Part shown: in pieces, positions 44,474 through 51,289 of the stretch | Position numbering within the stretch: the first letter of the stretch is position 1 | Layout of the letters: every line of letters starts with the position of its first letter | Assembly (NCBI GenBank): GCA_026982355.1 | Contig: JALSHG010000090.1 | Coordinates: 1-51,289 of the forward strand | DNA from: Thermodesulfovibrio sp. | Lineage (GTDB): Bacteria; Nitrospirota; Thermodesulfovibrionia; UBA6902 | Direction of reading: 5' to 3' | Length of the DNA: 51,289 bases | Notes under the pieces: generated by a model | What the model was told of the DNA's origin: nothing | What the model saw: only the letters and a program-made list of their open reading frames with translations | The model's database searches: none | Translations under genes and position numbers: made by a program

Positions 44474-45325
44474 CTACTGCAGGTTCTGTATCTGTTCCTT
44501 TATCTTTTCAAGTTCGTGTTTCATCTCCACCACATTGGTCGATATCCCGACATCCTGCGATTTGGAGCCTGTCGTATTGACTTCACGGCGCAGCTCCTGT
44601 ATGAAGAAATCCATCTTCTTGCCGATGATATTGCCTGATTTCAGAACCTCCTCGAACTGGTCAAGATGGCTCTTTATCCTTACCATCTCCTCGGTGATGT
44701 CGGATTTTTCAACGAGTATGGCGGTTTCCTGAATTATCCGCGATTCATCTATGGGAACATTCCCCAGCAGTTCCTTTATCCTGTCATGGAGTCTCTGCCG
44801 GGCGGATGCTGCAAAGTCCTCCCTCATGTCTTCAATGCGGTTTATATACGTTCTCAACATGACTATTCTCCCTGCAATGTCATCCACAAGATTCCTGCCT
44901 TCCTCGATGCGGCTTTTCTGTAACTCCTCCAGCGCAGTCTCAAGTGCGTCATAAAAATCACCGGCATTTATCCCGGGCTCATCCAGCACAAAGATGTCCC
45001 TCTGTGAAGCGATAATATCGATACCCACCTCACCGGCGATCGAAAGTTCGTCCTTCAGGGATACAAGCGCGTTGTAATATTCCCTGGCAAGTGATTTGTT
45101 CACCTTCAGTTTTACATCTTCCGCGTCCTGCCTGTACACATATATCTCTATACGTCCCCGGCTGAACTTCCGCTTCACCCTCTTCCTGACCTCGGTGTCA
45201 AAAGAAAAAAGATAGTACGGGGCATTGATATGAATATCAATATTCTTATGGTTGGAGGAGCGTATCTCCACGCGGAAACCGCCGGCCTCTCCCCTGCCGT
45301 AACCTGTCATTGACTGTGGCTGCAT
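44474..45325 (-). CDS. yicC: YicC-family endoribonuclease
   Basis: A 283-residue protein of the YicC/YloC family. SMTGYGRGE near residues 5-13 is the family opening, with VEIRSSNHKNIDIHI near 19-33 (normally VEIRSVNHRFLD), and the C-terminal DUF1732 region has GSKSQD near 256-261 and a coiled ending. Family members are endoribonucleases acting on RNA stems. The ATG at 45325 has GGAAGG five bases upstream. It is the first gene of the yicC-DUF370-gmk-rpoZ-coaBC cluster, now separated from DUF370 by two mobile elements, which may uncouple its expression. Confidence 0.92.
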   Translation of the reverse strand: MQPQSMTGYGRGEAGGFRVEIRSSNHKNIDIHINAPYYLFSFDTEVRKRVKRKFSRGRIEIYVYRQDAEDVKLKVNKSLAREYYNALVSLKDELSIAGEVGIDIIASQRDIFVLDEPGINAGDFYDALETALEELQKSRIEEGRNLVDDIAGRIVMLRTYINRIEDMREDFAASARQRLHDRIKELLGNVPIDESRIIQETAILVEKSDITEEMVRIKSHLDQFEEVLKSGNIIGKKMDFFIQELRREVNTTGSKSQDVGISTNVVEMKHELEKIKEQIQNLQ

Positions 45326-45355
45326 GATAGCCTTCCAAATAATCCGCCCTGTTGA

Positions 45356-45406
45356 CCTTACAGCGGCATAAAAACACCGCCGATTGCATGGATGCAGAAC
45401 ATAAGA
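45356..45406 (-). repeat. Family A short element, A17 (decayed right end)
   Basis: CCTTACAGCGGCATAAAAAC begins a roughly 51-bp element whose far end has decayed to AACATAAGA. The left flank is TTGA; no duplication on the right. It lies 30 bases upstream of the yicC start codon, with its left end facing the gene. Confidence 0.68.
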
Positions 45407-45486
45407 ATATATAACACTTTGTAAGATAAGTCAATTTTCCCGATGGAGATTTTTCAGTGGATCATAAATGAGGGGAGAGAGGACAG

Positions 45487-47922
45487 TTATGAAACGAATG
45501 CCTCCACTTCACTTTCAATGAACACGGGAGAGCCGTTCTCAAGGATAACCCTGACCTTTTTTACATCCTTGAACCTGCCCCTGAGTATTTCCTCGGAGAG
45601 AGGGTCTTCTATATATTTCTGGATCGCCCTTCTCATGGGCCTTGCGCCGTATGACGGCTGGTAATTCTTTTCGATCAGCCAGTCCGTCACCTCGTCGCTC
45701 ACTTCAATGGCAAGGTCCTGATCAAGGAGTTCCCTGTTCAACTCATCGATAAGCAGGTTGACAATCTCCACAAGGTGTTTTTTCTCGAGCTGGTGAAAGA
45801 CCACTATTTCGTCTATCCTGTTTAAAAACTCGGGGTTAAACGTCTTTTTAAGCTCATTGAGGACGGAATCTTTAATTTTCCTGTAACTGCTCTGCGCTGT
45901 CGCCTGCTGAAAGCCCAGGGGCGTTGCATTGTCAATGTACTTGGTGCCGATATTTGATGTCATTATTATTACGGTATTCTTGAAATCAACCTTCCTGCCC
46001 AAGTTGTCGGTGATGACACCTTCGTCAAGCACGTGCAGCAGGACATTAAACACATCGGGATGGGCCTTTTCAATCTCATCGAAGAGCACGACCGAGTACG
46101 GCCTTCTTCTGACCATTTCGGTCAACTGGCCGCCTTCTTCATAACCGACATACCCCGGAGGCGCGCCGGTCAGCCTGGAGACATTGAACCTCTCCATGTA
46201 TTCCGACATGTCTATTTTTATCAATGCATTGTCATCATTAAACAGAAACTCGGTCAGCGCCTTTGCAAGCTCGGTCTTGCCCACACCGGTGGGGCCGAGG
46301 AAGAAAAAGGAACCGATAGGCCGCTTTCTCGCCTTCAGGCCGGCACGTGACCTCCTGATCGCCTTTGCGATGGCCCTGACAGCCTCGTCCTGGGCCACGA
46401 TCCTCTTGTGTATTTCCTCTTCCATGCGAAGGAGCTTCTCCGATTCCTTCTCCTCAAGCTTGGAGAGGGGGATGCCCGTAATCTTGGACACGGTAAAGGA
46501 TACGTCATCCTCCTGTATGAGCGGAATGTCCTTCTGCTGGTTTTCGCGCCATTTTTTGTTCAGATTGTCGTACAGCCTTCTTATCCTGTCCTCTTCATTC
46601 TTTACGGCGGCGCCTTTTTCAAAATCATGGAGTTTCACATAGAGATTTTTTTCCTTGTTAAGCCTCTTGAGCTCTTTCTCAAGCTCGCGAAGCTCGGGAG
46701 GCATCGTATACCTTTTGAGCTTGATTCTCGCTCCTGTCTCGTCCATCACATCAATGGCCTTGTCGGGAAGGAACCTGTCTGTGATATATCTGTCGGAAAG
46801 ATTTACACACGCCCTGACGGCCTCAGGGCTGACCTTCACCTTGTGGTGAACTTCATACCTCGTTTTCAGGCCTTTCAGTATGCGTATGCTCTCCTCCACA
46901 CTGGGAGGCTGGAGGTAAATGGGCTGGAACCGTCGTTCAAACGCACCGTCCTTTTCAATATACTTCCTGTATTCATCCGGGGTGGTGGCGCCTATGCACT
47001 GTATCTCGCCCCTTGAAAGCGCGGGTTTAAGCATGTTGGATGCATCGATTGAGCCTTCGGCGGCACCGGCGCCTACCAGTGTGTGCAGTTCGTCTATGAA
47101 GAGTATGACCCTGTTGGAGTTGACAATCTCTTTCATCACGAGCTTGAGCCTTTCCTCGAACTGGCCCCTGTACTTCGTGCCTGCTATAAGGGCGCCGAGG
47201 TCCAGGCTTACAAGCCTCTTGTCCAGAAGGTTTTCAGGTATCTCCTCTGCAACTATCCTCTGGGCAAGCCCTTCCACTATAGCGGTCTTGCCCACGCCGG
47301 ACTCGCCTATGATTACGGGATTGTTCTTGACCCTCCTGCTCAGGATCTGAAGCACTCTTTCTATCTCGTCCTCCCGTCCTATTACAGGGTCAAGCTTACC
47401 CTCCCTTGCAAGCTGCGTAATATCCCTGCCGAACTCATCAAGTGCGGGAGTAAGCGTTTTTTTGTCTTTGGCGCCGGACTGCAGTTTGCGCATGGAAAGA
47501 TTTATCGCAAGCTGGCGTACGCCGAGGAGATTTGCGCCAAGGCTCCTCAGAATCTTGCCCGCTATTCCCGCGTCTTCCCTGATTAATCCGATCAGCAGGT
47601 GTTCGCTTCCGATATAACTGTGACCAAGCAGCCTTGCCTCTTCGACCGCGAGTTCAAGCACCTTTTTGGCCCTGGGAGTAAACGGGATGTCCCCGAATGT
47701 CAGGATATTCGAACCGGAGGGGAGGTTCCTTTCAACCTCCATACGAAGTTCTTCCGCCGAGAGACCCATCTTCTTGATAATTATCATCGGGAGGCTGTCT
47801 TCTTCTCTCAGCAGTCCAAGGAGGAGATGCTCGGTGCCGAGGTAGTCATTCTGCCGTTTTTCTGCCTCTTCCCTGGCGTAAATTATTACTTTTCTGCCTC
47901 TTTCAGTGAATTTCTCGAACAT
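45487..47922 (-). CDS. clpC: ATP-dependent Clp protease ATPase subunit ClpC
   Basis: An 811-residue Hsp100 unfoldase. ClpN repeats lie at about 1-145 ([20 protein letters not shown] opening). The first AAA+ domain has [14 protein letters not shown] near 207-220 and [12 protein letters not shown] near 275. A UVR/M-domain coiled coil lies at about 425-465 ([15 protein letters not shown]). The second AAA+ domain has [14 protein letters not shown] near 545-558, and the C-terminal D2-small domain ends the protein. The UVR motif separates ClpC from ClpB and ClpA. It feeds substrates to ClpP, not encoded here. It has its own promoter. Confidence 0.96.
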   Translation of the reverse strand: MFEKFTERGRKVIIYAREEAEKRQNDYLGTEHLLLGLLREEDSLPMIIIKKMGLSAEELRMEVERNLPSGSNILTFGDIPFTPRAKKVLELAVEEARLLGHSYIGSEHLLIGLIREDAGIAGKILRSLGANLLGVRQLAINLSMRKLQSGAKDKKTLTPALDEFGRDITQLAREGKLDPVIGREDEIERVLQILSRRVKNNPVIIGESGVGKTAIVEGLAQRIVAEEIPENLLDKRLVSLDLGALIAGTKYRGQFEERLKLVMKEIVNSNRVILFIDELHTLVGAGAAEGSIDASNMLKPALSRGEIQCIGATTPDEYRKYIEKDGAFERRFQPIYLQPPSVEESIRILKGLKTRYEVHHKVKVSPEAVRACVNLSDRYITDRFLPDKAIDVMDETGARIKLKRYTMPPELRELEKELKRLNKEKNLYVKLHDFEKGAAVKNEEDRIRRLYDNLNKKWRENQQKDIPLIQEDDVSFTVSKITGIPLSKLEEKESEKLLRMEEEIHKRIVAQDEAVRAIAKAIRRSRAGLKARKRPIGSFFFLGPTGVGKTELAKALTEFLFNDDNALIKIDMSEYMERFNVSRLTGAPPGYVGYEEGGQLTEMVRRRPYSVVLFDEIEKAHPDVFNVLLHVLDEGVITDNLGRKVDFKNTVIIMTSNIGTKYIDNATPLGFQQATAQSSYRKIKDSVLNELKKTFNPEFLNRIDEIVVFHQLEKKHLVEIVNLLIDELNRELLDQDLAIEVSDEVTDWLIEKNYQPSYGARPMRRAIQKYIEDPLSEEILRGRFKDVKKVRVILENGSPVFIESEVEAFVS

Positions 47923-47939
47923 GGATAACCCTATGTTTT

Positions 47940-47968
47940 AATATATCGTTTCCACCTTCTATTGTCAA
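47940..47968 (-). promoter_or_regulatory. Sigma-70 promoter of clpC
   Basis: On the minus strand TTGACA (47963-47968) and TATATT (47940-47945) are separated by 17 bases, near-consensus in both hexamers and spacing. The transcript would start about 10 bases downstream and give a short leader before the clpC ATG. No CtsR or HrcA (CIRCE) operator was recognised nearby. Confidence 0.68.
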
Positions 47969-48144
47969 GACGGTGAAGACCGTATAAGTCATGGTTATAG
48001 GTATTAATACGGAATAAACGGGCAAAATAATAAGTGTCCGTTTGTAACCTTCGCATTAACCCTTCAAAACCGACTTTATCCGGCATGATGAAGGCATTGG
48101 AAAGGGGGAAAATGCGGGGTTGCAGAGCTTGAAACGCGACTTTA

Positions 48145-48165
48145 CCTTAAATGTGGCATAAGCGT
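48145..48165 (+). repeat. Family A solo left end, A18
   Basis: CCTTAAATGTGGCATAAGCG preceded by TTTA resembles a family A terminus. No opposite end is seen before the nrdR stop codon. The rest of the 258-base gap (47923-48180) holds only the clpC promoter. Confidence 0.5.
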
Positions 48166-48180
48166 GCAATGATAGCGTTT

Positions 48181-48645
48181 TCAAGTCTTTTTCTTGTTGT
48201 AGGCTATCTCCTTGATTTCCTGGATGAATTCCTTTATGTCCTTGAACTGCCTGTATACCGAGGCGAATCTTACATATGCGACTTCATCGATTTCCTTCAG
48301 GCCGTCCATGACCTGTTCGCCGATGAAGGAACTGGGGACTTCCTTTTCACCGACAGCCTGTATATTCTTTTCGATTCTGTTTACCAGCGCTTCCCTGACC
48401 TCCACGCCGACAGGCCTTTTCTCACACGCCTTCTCGAGCCCCTGGAGTATCTTCTGCCTGTCGAAGGGTTCCCGCCTGTCGTCCTTCTTGATTACATGGG
48501 GCAGTATGTTTTCTATTCTCTCATAGCTCGTAAACCGCCCCTCGCACTTAAGGCACTCCCTCCTGCGCCGGATTACATCTCCGTCCTTGCTCTGTCTCGA
48601 GTCGATAACCTTGTCTTCTATGTGATTGCAAAAGGGACAGCGCAT
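48181..48645 (-). CDS. nrdR: Transcriptional repressor NrdR
   Basis: A 154-residue regulator of ribonucleotide reductase genes. The N-terminal zinc ribbon has CPFC at residues 3-6 and [13 protein letters not shown] near 31-43. The ATP-cone domain occupies about 49-139 ([20 protein letters not shown]). The length is canonical. It senses (d)ATP and binds NrdR boxes; no nrd gene is in this window and no box was recognised. It is 19 bases downstream of glyA, so it is part of the rpiB-glyA-nrdR unit. Confidence 0.96.
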   Translation of the reverse strand: MRCPFCNHIEDKVIDSRQSKDGDVIRRRRECLKCEGRFTSYERIENILPHVIKKDDRREPFDRQKILQGLEKACEKRPVGVEVREALVNRIEKNIQAVGEKEVPSSFIGEQVMDGLKEIDEVAYVRFASVYRQFKDIKEFIQEIKEIAYNKKKT

Positions 48646-48664
48646 AATTCGCCGGGAACAACCG

Positions 48665-49921
48665 TTAAATTTCTATATCTTCATAAACGGGAAACCTCTT
48701 GCACAGCGCCTTTACCTTGTCTCTGACATGCTTTATGGTTTCACTGTTGTCCGGATTCTTCAGAACCCGGTCTATCAGGTCCGCTATAATGACCATCTCG
48801 GGCTCTTTCATCCTGCGGCTTGTAACGATCGGCGTTCCGATTCTTATTCCGCTTGCAACCGACGCCGGTTTATCGTCATAGGGAATAGAGTTTTTGTTTA
48901 CCGTAATGCCCGCGCGGTCAAGGGCGGTTTCGGCATCCCTGCCGGTTATGTTCCTGTCCGTGAGGTCTATAAGCATCATATGGTTGTCGGTGCCTCCGGA
49001 AATAACCCTGAAACCTTTTCTGATGAGCGCATCCGCCAGCTCCCCGGCATTTTTTATTATCTGAAGCTGGTAACGCCTGAATTCAGGTCTCAGCGCCTCC
49101 TTAAACGCAACGGCCTTGGCTGCAATGACATGCACGAGGGGACCTCCCTGGATGCCCGGGAAGATCATTTTGTCAATCACTCTGGCATATCCGGCTTTAC
49201 AGATAATCATTCCGCCGCGGGGTCCCCTGAGAGTTTTATGTGTCGTTGAAGTGACAAAATCTGCATATGCCACCGGGGACGGATGATTCTCTGTTGCCAC
49301 AAGTCCTGCTATATGGGCTATGTCTGCGAGAAAATAGGCGCCTGCTTCCCTGGCGATACCGGCGAGTGCCTTGAAATCGATTATCCTTGAATACGCGCTC
49401 GCCCCTGCAAGGAGCAGTTTCGGCCTGTACTGTTTTGCAAGGCGCCGCACCTCATCATAATCAATCATGCCGGTCTCACGGTCCACACCGTAAGAGAATG
49501 TCTCGTAGAAGACGCCCGAGAAATTCACATGTGCGCCGTGGGAGAGATGACCGCCGTGGCTGAGGTTCATGCCGAGAATCCGGTCGCCGGGCTTAAGCAC
49601 TGAAAAGTAAACGGCCATATTCGCCTGCGTCCCGGAATGCGGCTGTACATTGACGTGTTCGGCGCCGGGGAAGAGTTCCTTCGCCCTCTCTATGGCGAGT
49701 TTCTCAACCACGTCCGCGTATTCACACCCGCCGTAGTAGCGCCTGTCAGGATAACCTTCGGCATATTTGTTCGTAAACACCGAGCCCTGCGCCTCCAGGA
49801 CGGCCTTGCTCGCATAATTCTCCGACGCGATAAGGACAATCTTGTCCTGCTCGCGCCTGATCTCTCCTTCGATGGCCCTATAGACCTCCGGATCGGTTTT
49901 TTTCAGCTCATTCATGTTCAT
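48665..49921 (-). CDS. glyA: Serine hydroxymethyltransferase
   Basis: A 418-residue PLP enzyme converting serine and tetrahydrofolate to glycine and methylene-tetrahydrofolate. LIASENYAS near residues 31-39, [11 protein letters not shown] near 94-104, and the PLP lysine in [14 protein letters not shown] near 223-236 are present, with the normal length. The start ATG overlaps the rpiB stop codon by four bases; a second ATG two codons later is also possible. It links one-carbon supply to the pentose and deoxynucleotide genes on either side. Confidence 0.97.
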   Translation of the reverse strand: MNMNELKKTDPEVYRAIEGEIRREQDKIVLIASENYASKAVLEAQGSVFTNKYAEGYPDRRYYGGCEYADVVEKLAIERAKELFPGAEHVNVQPHSGTQANMAVYFSVLKPGDRILGMNLSHGGHLSHGAHVNFSGVFYETFSYGVDRETGMIDYDEVRRLAKQYRPKLLLAGASAYSRIIDFKALAGIAREAGAYFLADIAHIAGLVATENHPSPVAYADFVTSTTHKTLRGPRGGMIICKAGYARVIDKMIFPGIQGGPLVHVIAAKAVAFKEALRPEFRRYQLQIIKNAGELADALIRKGFRVISGGTDNHMMLIDLTDRNITGRDAETALDRAGITVNKNSIPYDDKPASVASGIRIGTPIVTSRRMKEPEMVIIADLIDRVLKNPDNSETIKHVRDKVKALCKRFPVYEDIEI

Positions 49922-50373
49922 GGTGCCTTCAGCAGTCTCTCCTCGATTGCCCGTATCTTGTCGAGCCTTTTCCGGTGCCTGCCCCCTTCAAAATCGGTTG
50001 TAAACCAGATCTTCACTACATTCCTTGCGGTGTCGCCGTCGATGATCCTTCCCGGCAGAACAAGGATGTTTGCGTCATTATGCAGCCTGCTCATCTTCGC
50101 GGTATAACCCTCCCTGCACAACGCCGCCCTTACCCCCGGAAATTTATTCGCCACGATCGACATGCCTATGCCGGTGCCGCAGATCAGGATGCCCCTTTCC
50201 ACTTTACCCTGCGACACCATTTCAGAGACCCTCTCGCCGAAGTCGGGATAGTCCACGGACTTTTCTTCGTTTGTGCCGAAATCATCCCATTGTATTCCGA
50301 TCTCTCTGAGAACGGGAACGATTTCATTCTTCAGCGCAACTCCGGCATGATCACACCCTATAGCTATTTTCAT
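49918..50373 (-). CDS. rpiB: Ribose-5-phosphate isomerase B
   Basis: A 151-residue RpiB/LacAB-type isomerase interconverting ribose 5-phosphate and ribulose 5-phosphate. [10 protein letters not shown] near residues 6-15, [10 protein letters not shown] near 40-49, and the catalytic-site [13 protein letters not shown] near 65-77 are diagnostic. It is the first gene of the rpiB-glyA-nrdR operon. The 222 bases upstream (50374-50595) to the end of the broken surface-protein gene contain no recognised repeat, RNA or strong promoter. Confidence 0.96.
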   Translation of the reverse strand: MKIAIGCDHAGVALKNEIVPVLREIGIQWDDFGTNEEKSVDYPDFGERVSEMVSQGKVERGILICGTGIGMSIVANKFPGVRAALCREGYTAKMSRLHNDANILVLPGRIIDGDTARNVVKIWFTTDFEGGRHRKRLDKIRAIEERLLKAP

Positions 50374-50595
50374 TGAAGCCTCCGATTCCGCCGACCGTAT
50401 TCACCCGTGAACCCTCAAACGGCAAACAGCACATCCCTTCATCCTGGATAAACGTGGCGGGGCAGTTTTTCAGTCAATCGCAAATTGCATGAAGTTGAAA
50501 CAAACAACAGGTCGGGTTATCCGGTTTGAACCAGTGTTAAGACCGGCAACACCCGCCAAAAGAACGATTTCTCCAAAAAAGGGTAAATTATATTA

Positions 50596-51289
50596 TCAAC
50601 CCCGCGGATGTAAGTCAAGGAATGCGTGGATGAAATCTGAAACGTCGAAGTCCATGCAAACTGAAATCCCGGTTGTCGCTTCCCCAAGCCCCGGGGCTGA
50701 GATTCTGACTGTGGTGGCACCTGCTGTGTTGCCTTTTATGTTTACCTTACAGTGGCATAAAAATGCCGCCCGCCGGCAGGGGAGTCCGGCGGAAAAGCTT
50801 TATCTGCGATACCTTGGAGAGTATTCCGCACGGCTTATCGACATCCTTTGGAATTTCATTCTCCGTTACGTCCTGCAATAAAGACATATTTCCGATATCC
50901 CATCGCTTTATAAAGGTTTTACGCCGGACTCCCCTGCCGGCTTGTGCAACATTAAGGTTTACTGTGGCTTTGCCGTCTGTACCGGTTGCGGCGGTTGTGT
51001 TGCCGGCTGTTGCTGTTGAAGGGTCATCAACAAGGAACAGAAGCTCTGCTCCGGGGACGGGCTGTCCGCCTCCTGTGACTGTGACTGTGAGGGGTTCTTC
51101 CGCTCCTTTTCCCACGGTCAGGGTCCCCGGGGAGGTTATGGTGTCTGCAAGGGCTGTTGTGTCTCCGACTGTTACGGTTCCTCTTAAGGTTGTCAGTTCA
51201 ACGGCCTGGTTGCCTGGACCGGCAAGGATGGTGTTGCCCGGGCTGAGCTGGTAGCTCTGCCCGGTTTGCGCGCCTGCCGGTATGCTCAG
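50596..51289 (-). pseudogene. C-terminal end of Ig-like-domain (Big_1-type) surface protein, interrupted by element A19
   Basis: The minus-strand frame is open from the window edge and reads as bacterial Ig-like repeats: LTTLRGTVTVGDTTALADT, then PLTVTVTGGGQPVPGAELLF, ending AATGTDGKATVN at 50962. There element A19 intervenes and carries the frame to a stop at 50747 after about 70 foreign residues. Joining the sequence at the duplicated TTTA restores one continuous frame, TDGKATVN-IKGNTAGATTVRI, which continues SAPGLGEATTGISV and stops at 50596. The Big_1 repeat GNTAGATTV is thus cut in its middle. The N-terminal part is outside the window, so overall size and anchoring are unknown. Such proteins are usually adhesins or secreted matrix proteins. 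Confidence 0.82.
50745..50957 (+). mobile_element. Family A full-length element, A19, with TTTA duplication in a gene
   Basis: The reference copy, 213 bp. Left arm CCTTACAGTGGCATAAAAAT, right arm ends GGCTTGTGCAACATTAAGG. TTTA is perfectly duplicated at 50741-50744 and 50958-50961. The insertion interrupts an Ig-like repeat, so the empty site is known from reading frame alone and fixes the element boundaries. The interior has a long imperfect hairpin (GGAGAGTATTCC with GGAATTTCATTCTCC). Confidence 0.95.

Noticed and set aside
47923-48180. CIRCE or CtsR operator before clpC
   Set aside because: No inverted repeat of the CIRCE type and no CtsR-like direct repeat was found; only a plain sigma-70 promoter is supported.
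49922-50595. Glycine riboswitch controlling glyA
   Set aside because: glyA begins inside the end of rpiB, leaving no leader, and no glycine aptamer motif was recognised upstream of rpiB.
50747-50945. Open frame through the interior of family A copies A1, A14 and A19 (about 60 codons, SLLQD...EIPKDVD)
   Set aside because: The frame is open in three near-identical copies, which share it by descent. It is shifted or stopped in subfamily II, has no start signal, and the pattern fits hairpin DNA as well.

Overview
The window reads as chromosomal DNA of a diderm, probably anaerobic bacterium. LPS heptosyltransferase, RND/ABC-type envelope export, two sigma-54 activators, a ferredoxin-type 2-oxoacid oxidoreductase and ADP-independent acetate activation are all present. 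The gene content and protein flavour resemble Nitrospirota (Thermodesulfovibrionia-like) or deltaproteobacterial lineages. That placement is an inference from family resemblance, not from a search.

Layout. 1-359: pile-up of partial mobile repeats. 360-3991: operon of an FAD oxidoreductase and the two subunits of a 2-oxoacid:ferredoxin oxidoreductase. 4106-5563: OFA-type MFS carrier. 5815-6342: PAP2 phosphatase. 6356-9928: histidine kinase, lipoprotein and sigma-54 response regulator in a QseE-QseG-QseF (GlrK/GlrR)-like order. 10221-15664: mnmG, a retropepsin-like protease with a PAS protein, and uvrC. 15613-21239: serine protease, ABC ATPase, FtsX-type permease and HlyD adaptor. 21520-25927: heptosyltransferase, DUF3108 protein, ugd, tpiA and secG, closed by a bidirectional terminator. 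25971-27869: an unknown secreted protein and a 43-residue lipoprotein. 28045-30495: a COG3357-type regulator divergent from acetyl-CoA synthetase. 30721-31689: an orphan Cas6. 31804-38765: signalling block (sigma-54 regulator, diguanylate cyclase, CheC, CheY, REC-GGDEF-HD-GYP), with rlmN and a flavoprotein embedded. 39062-41253: ribF and a YfbR-like HD protein. 41263-45325: the conserved yicC-DUF370-gmk-rpoZ-coaBC cluster. 45487-50373: clpC, nrdR, glyA and rpiB. 50596-51289: the end of an Ig-like-domain surface protein gene broken by a mobile element.

The outstanding structure is a dispersed family of short inverted-repeat elements (called family A here), seen at about 19 places in 51 kb. Full copies are about 213 bp and begin and end CCTTA...TAAGG. 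Many shorter derivatives are 43-90 bp. Five copies are flanked by perfect 4-bp target duplications, and one interrupts a coding sequence whose uninterrupted form can be rebuilt exactly. Several copies lie in the few bases between a stop codon and the next start codon, so their terminal GTAAGG falls where a ribosome-binding site is expected. A second, unrelated family (B, about 137 bp, ends GGGGCTCTTGC) is present once with a TATC duplication, plus one decayed copy and one fragment. No transposase, tRNA, rRNA or CRISPR array was seen in the window.
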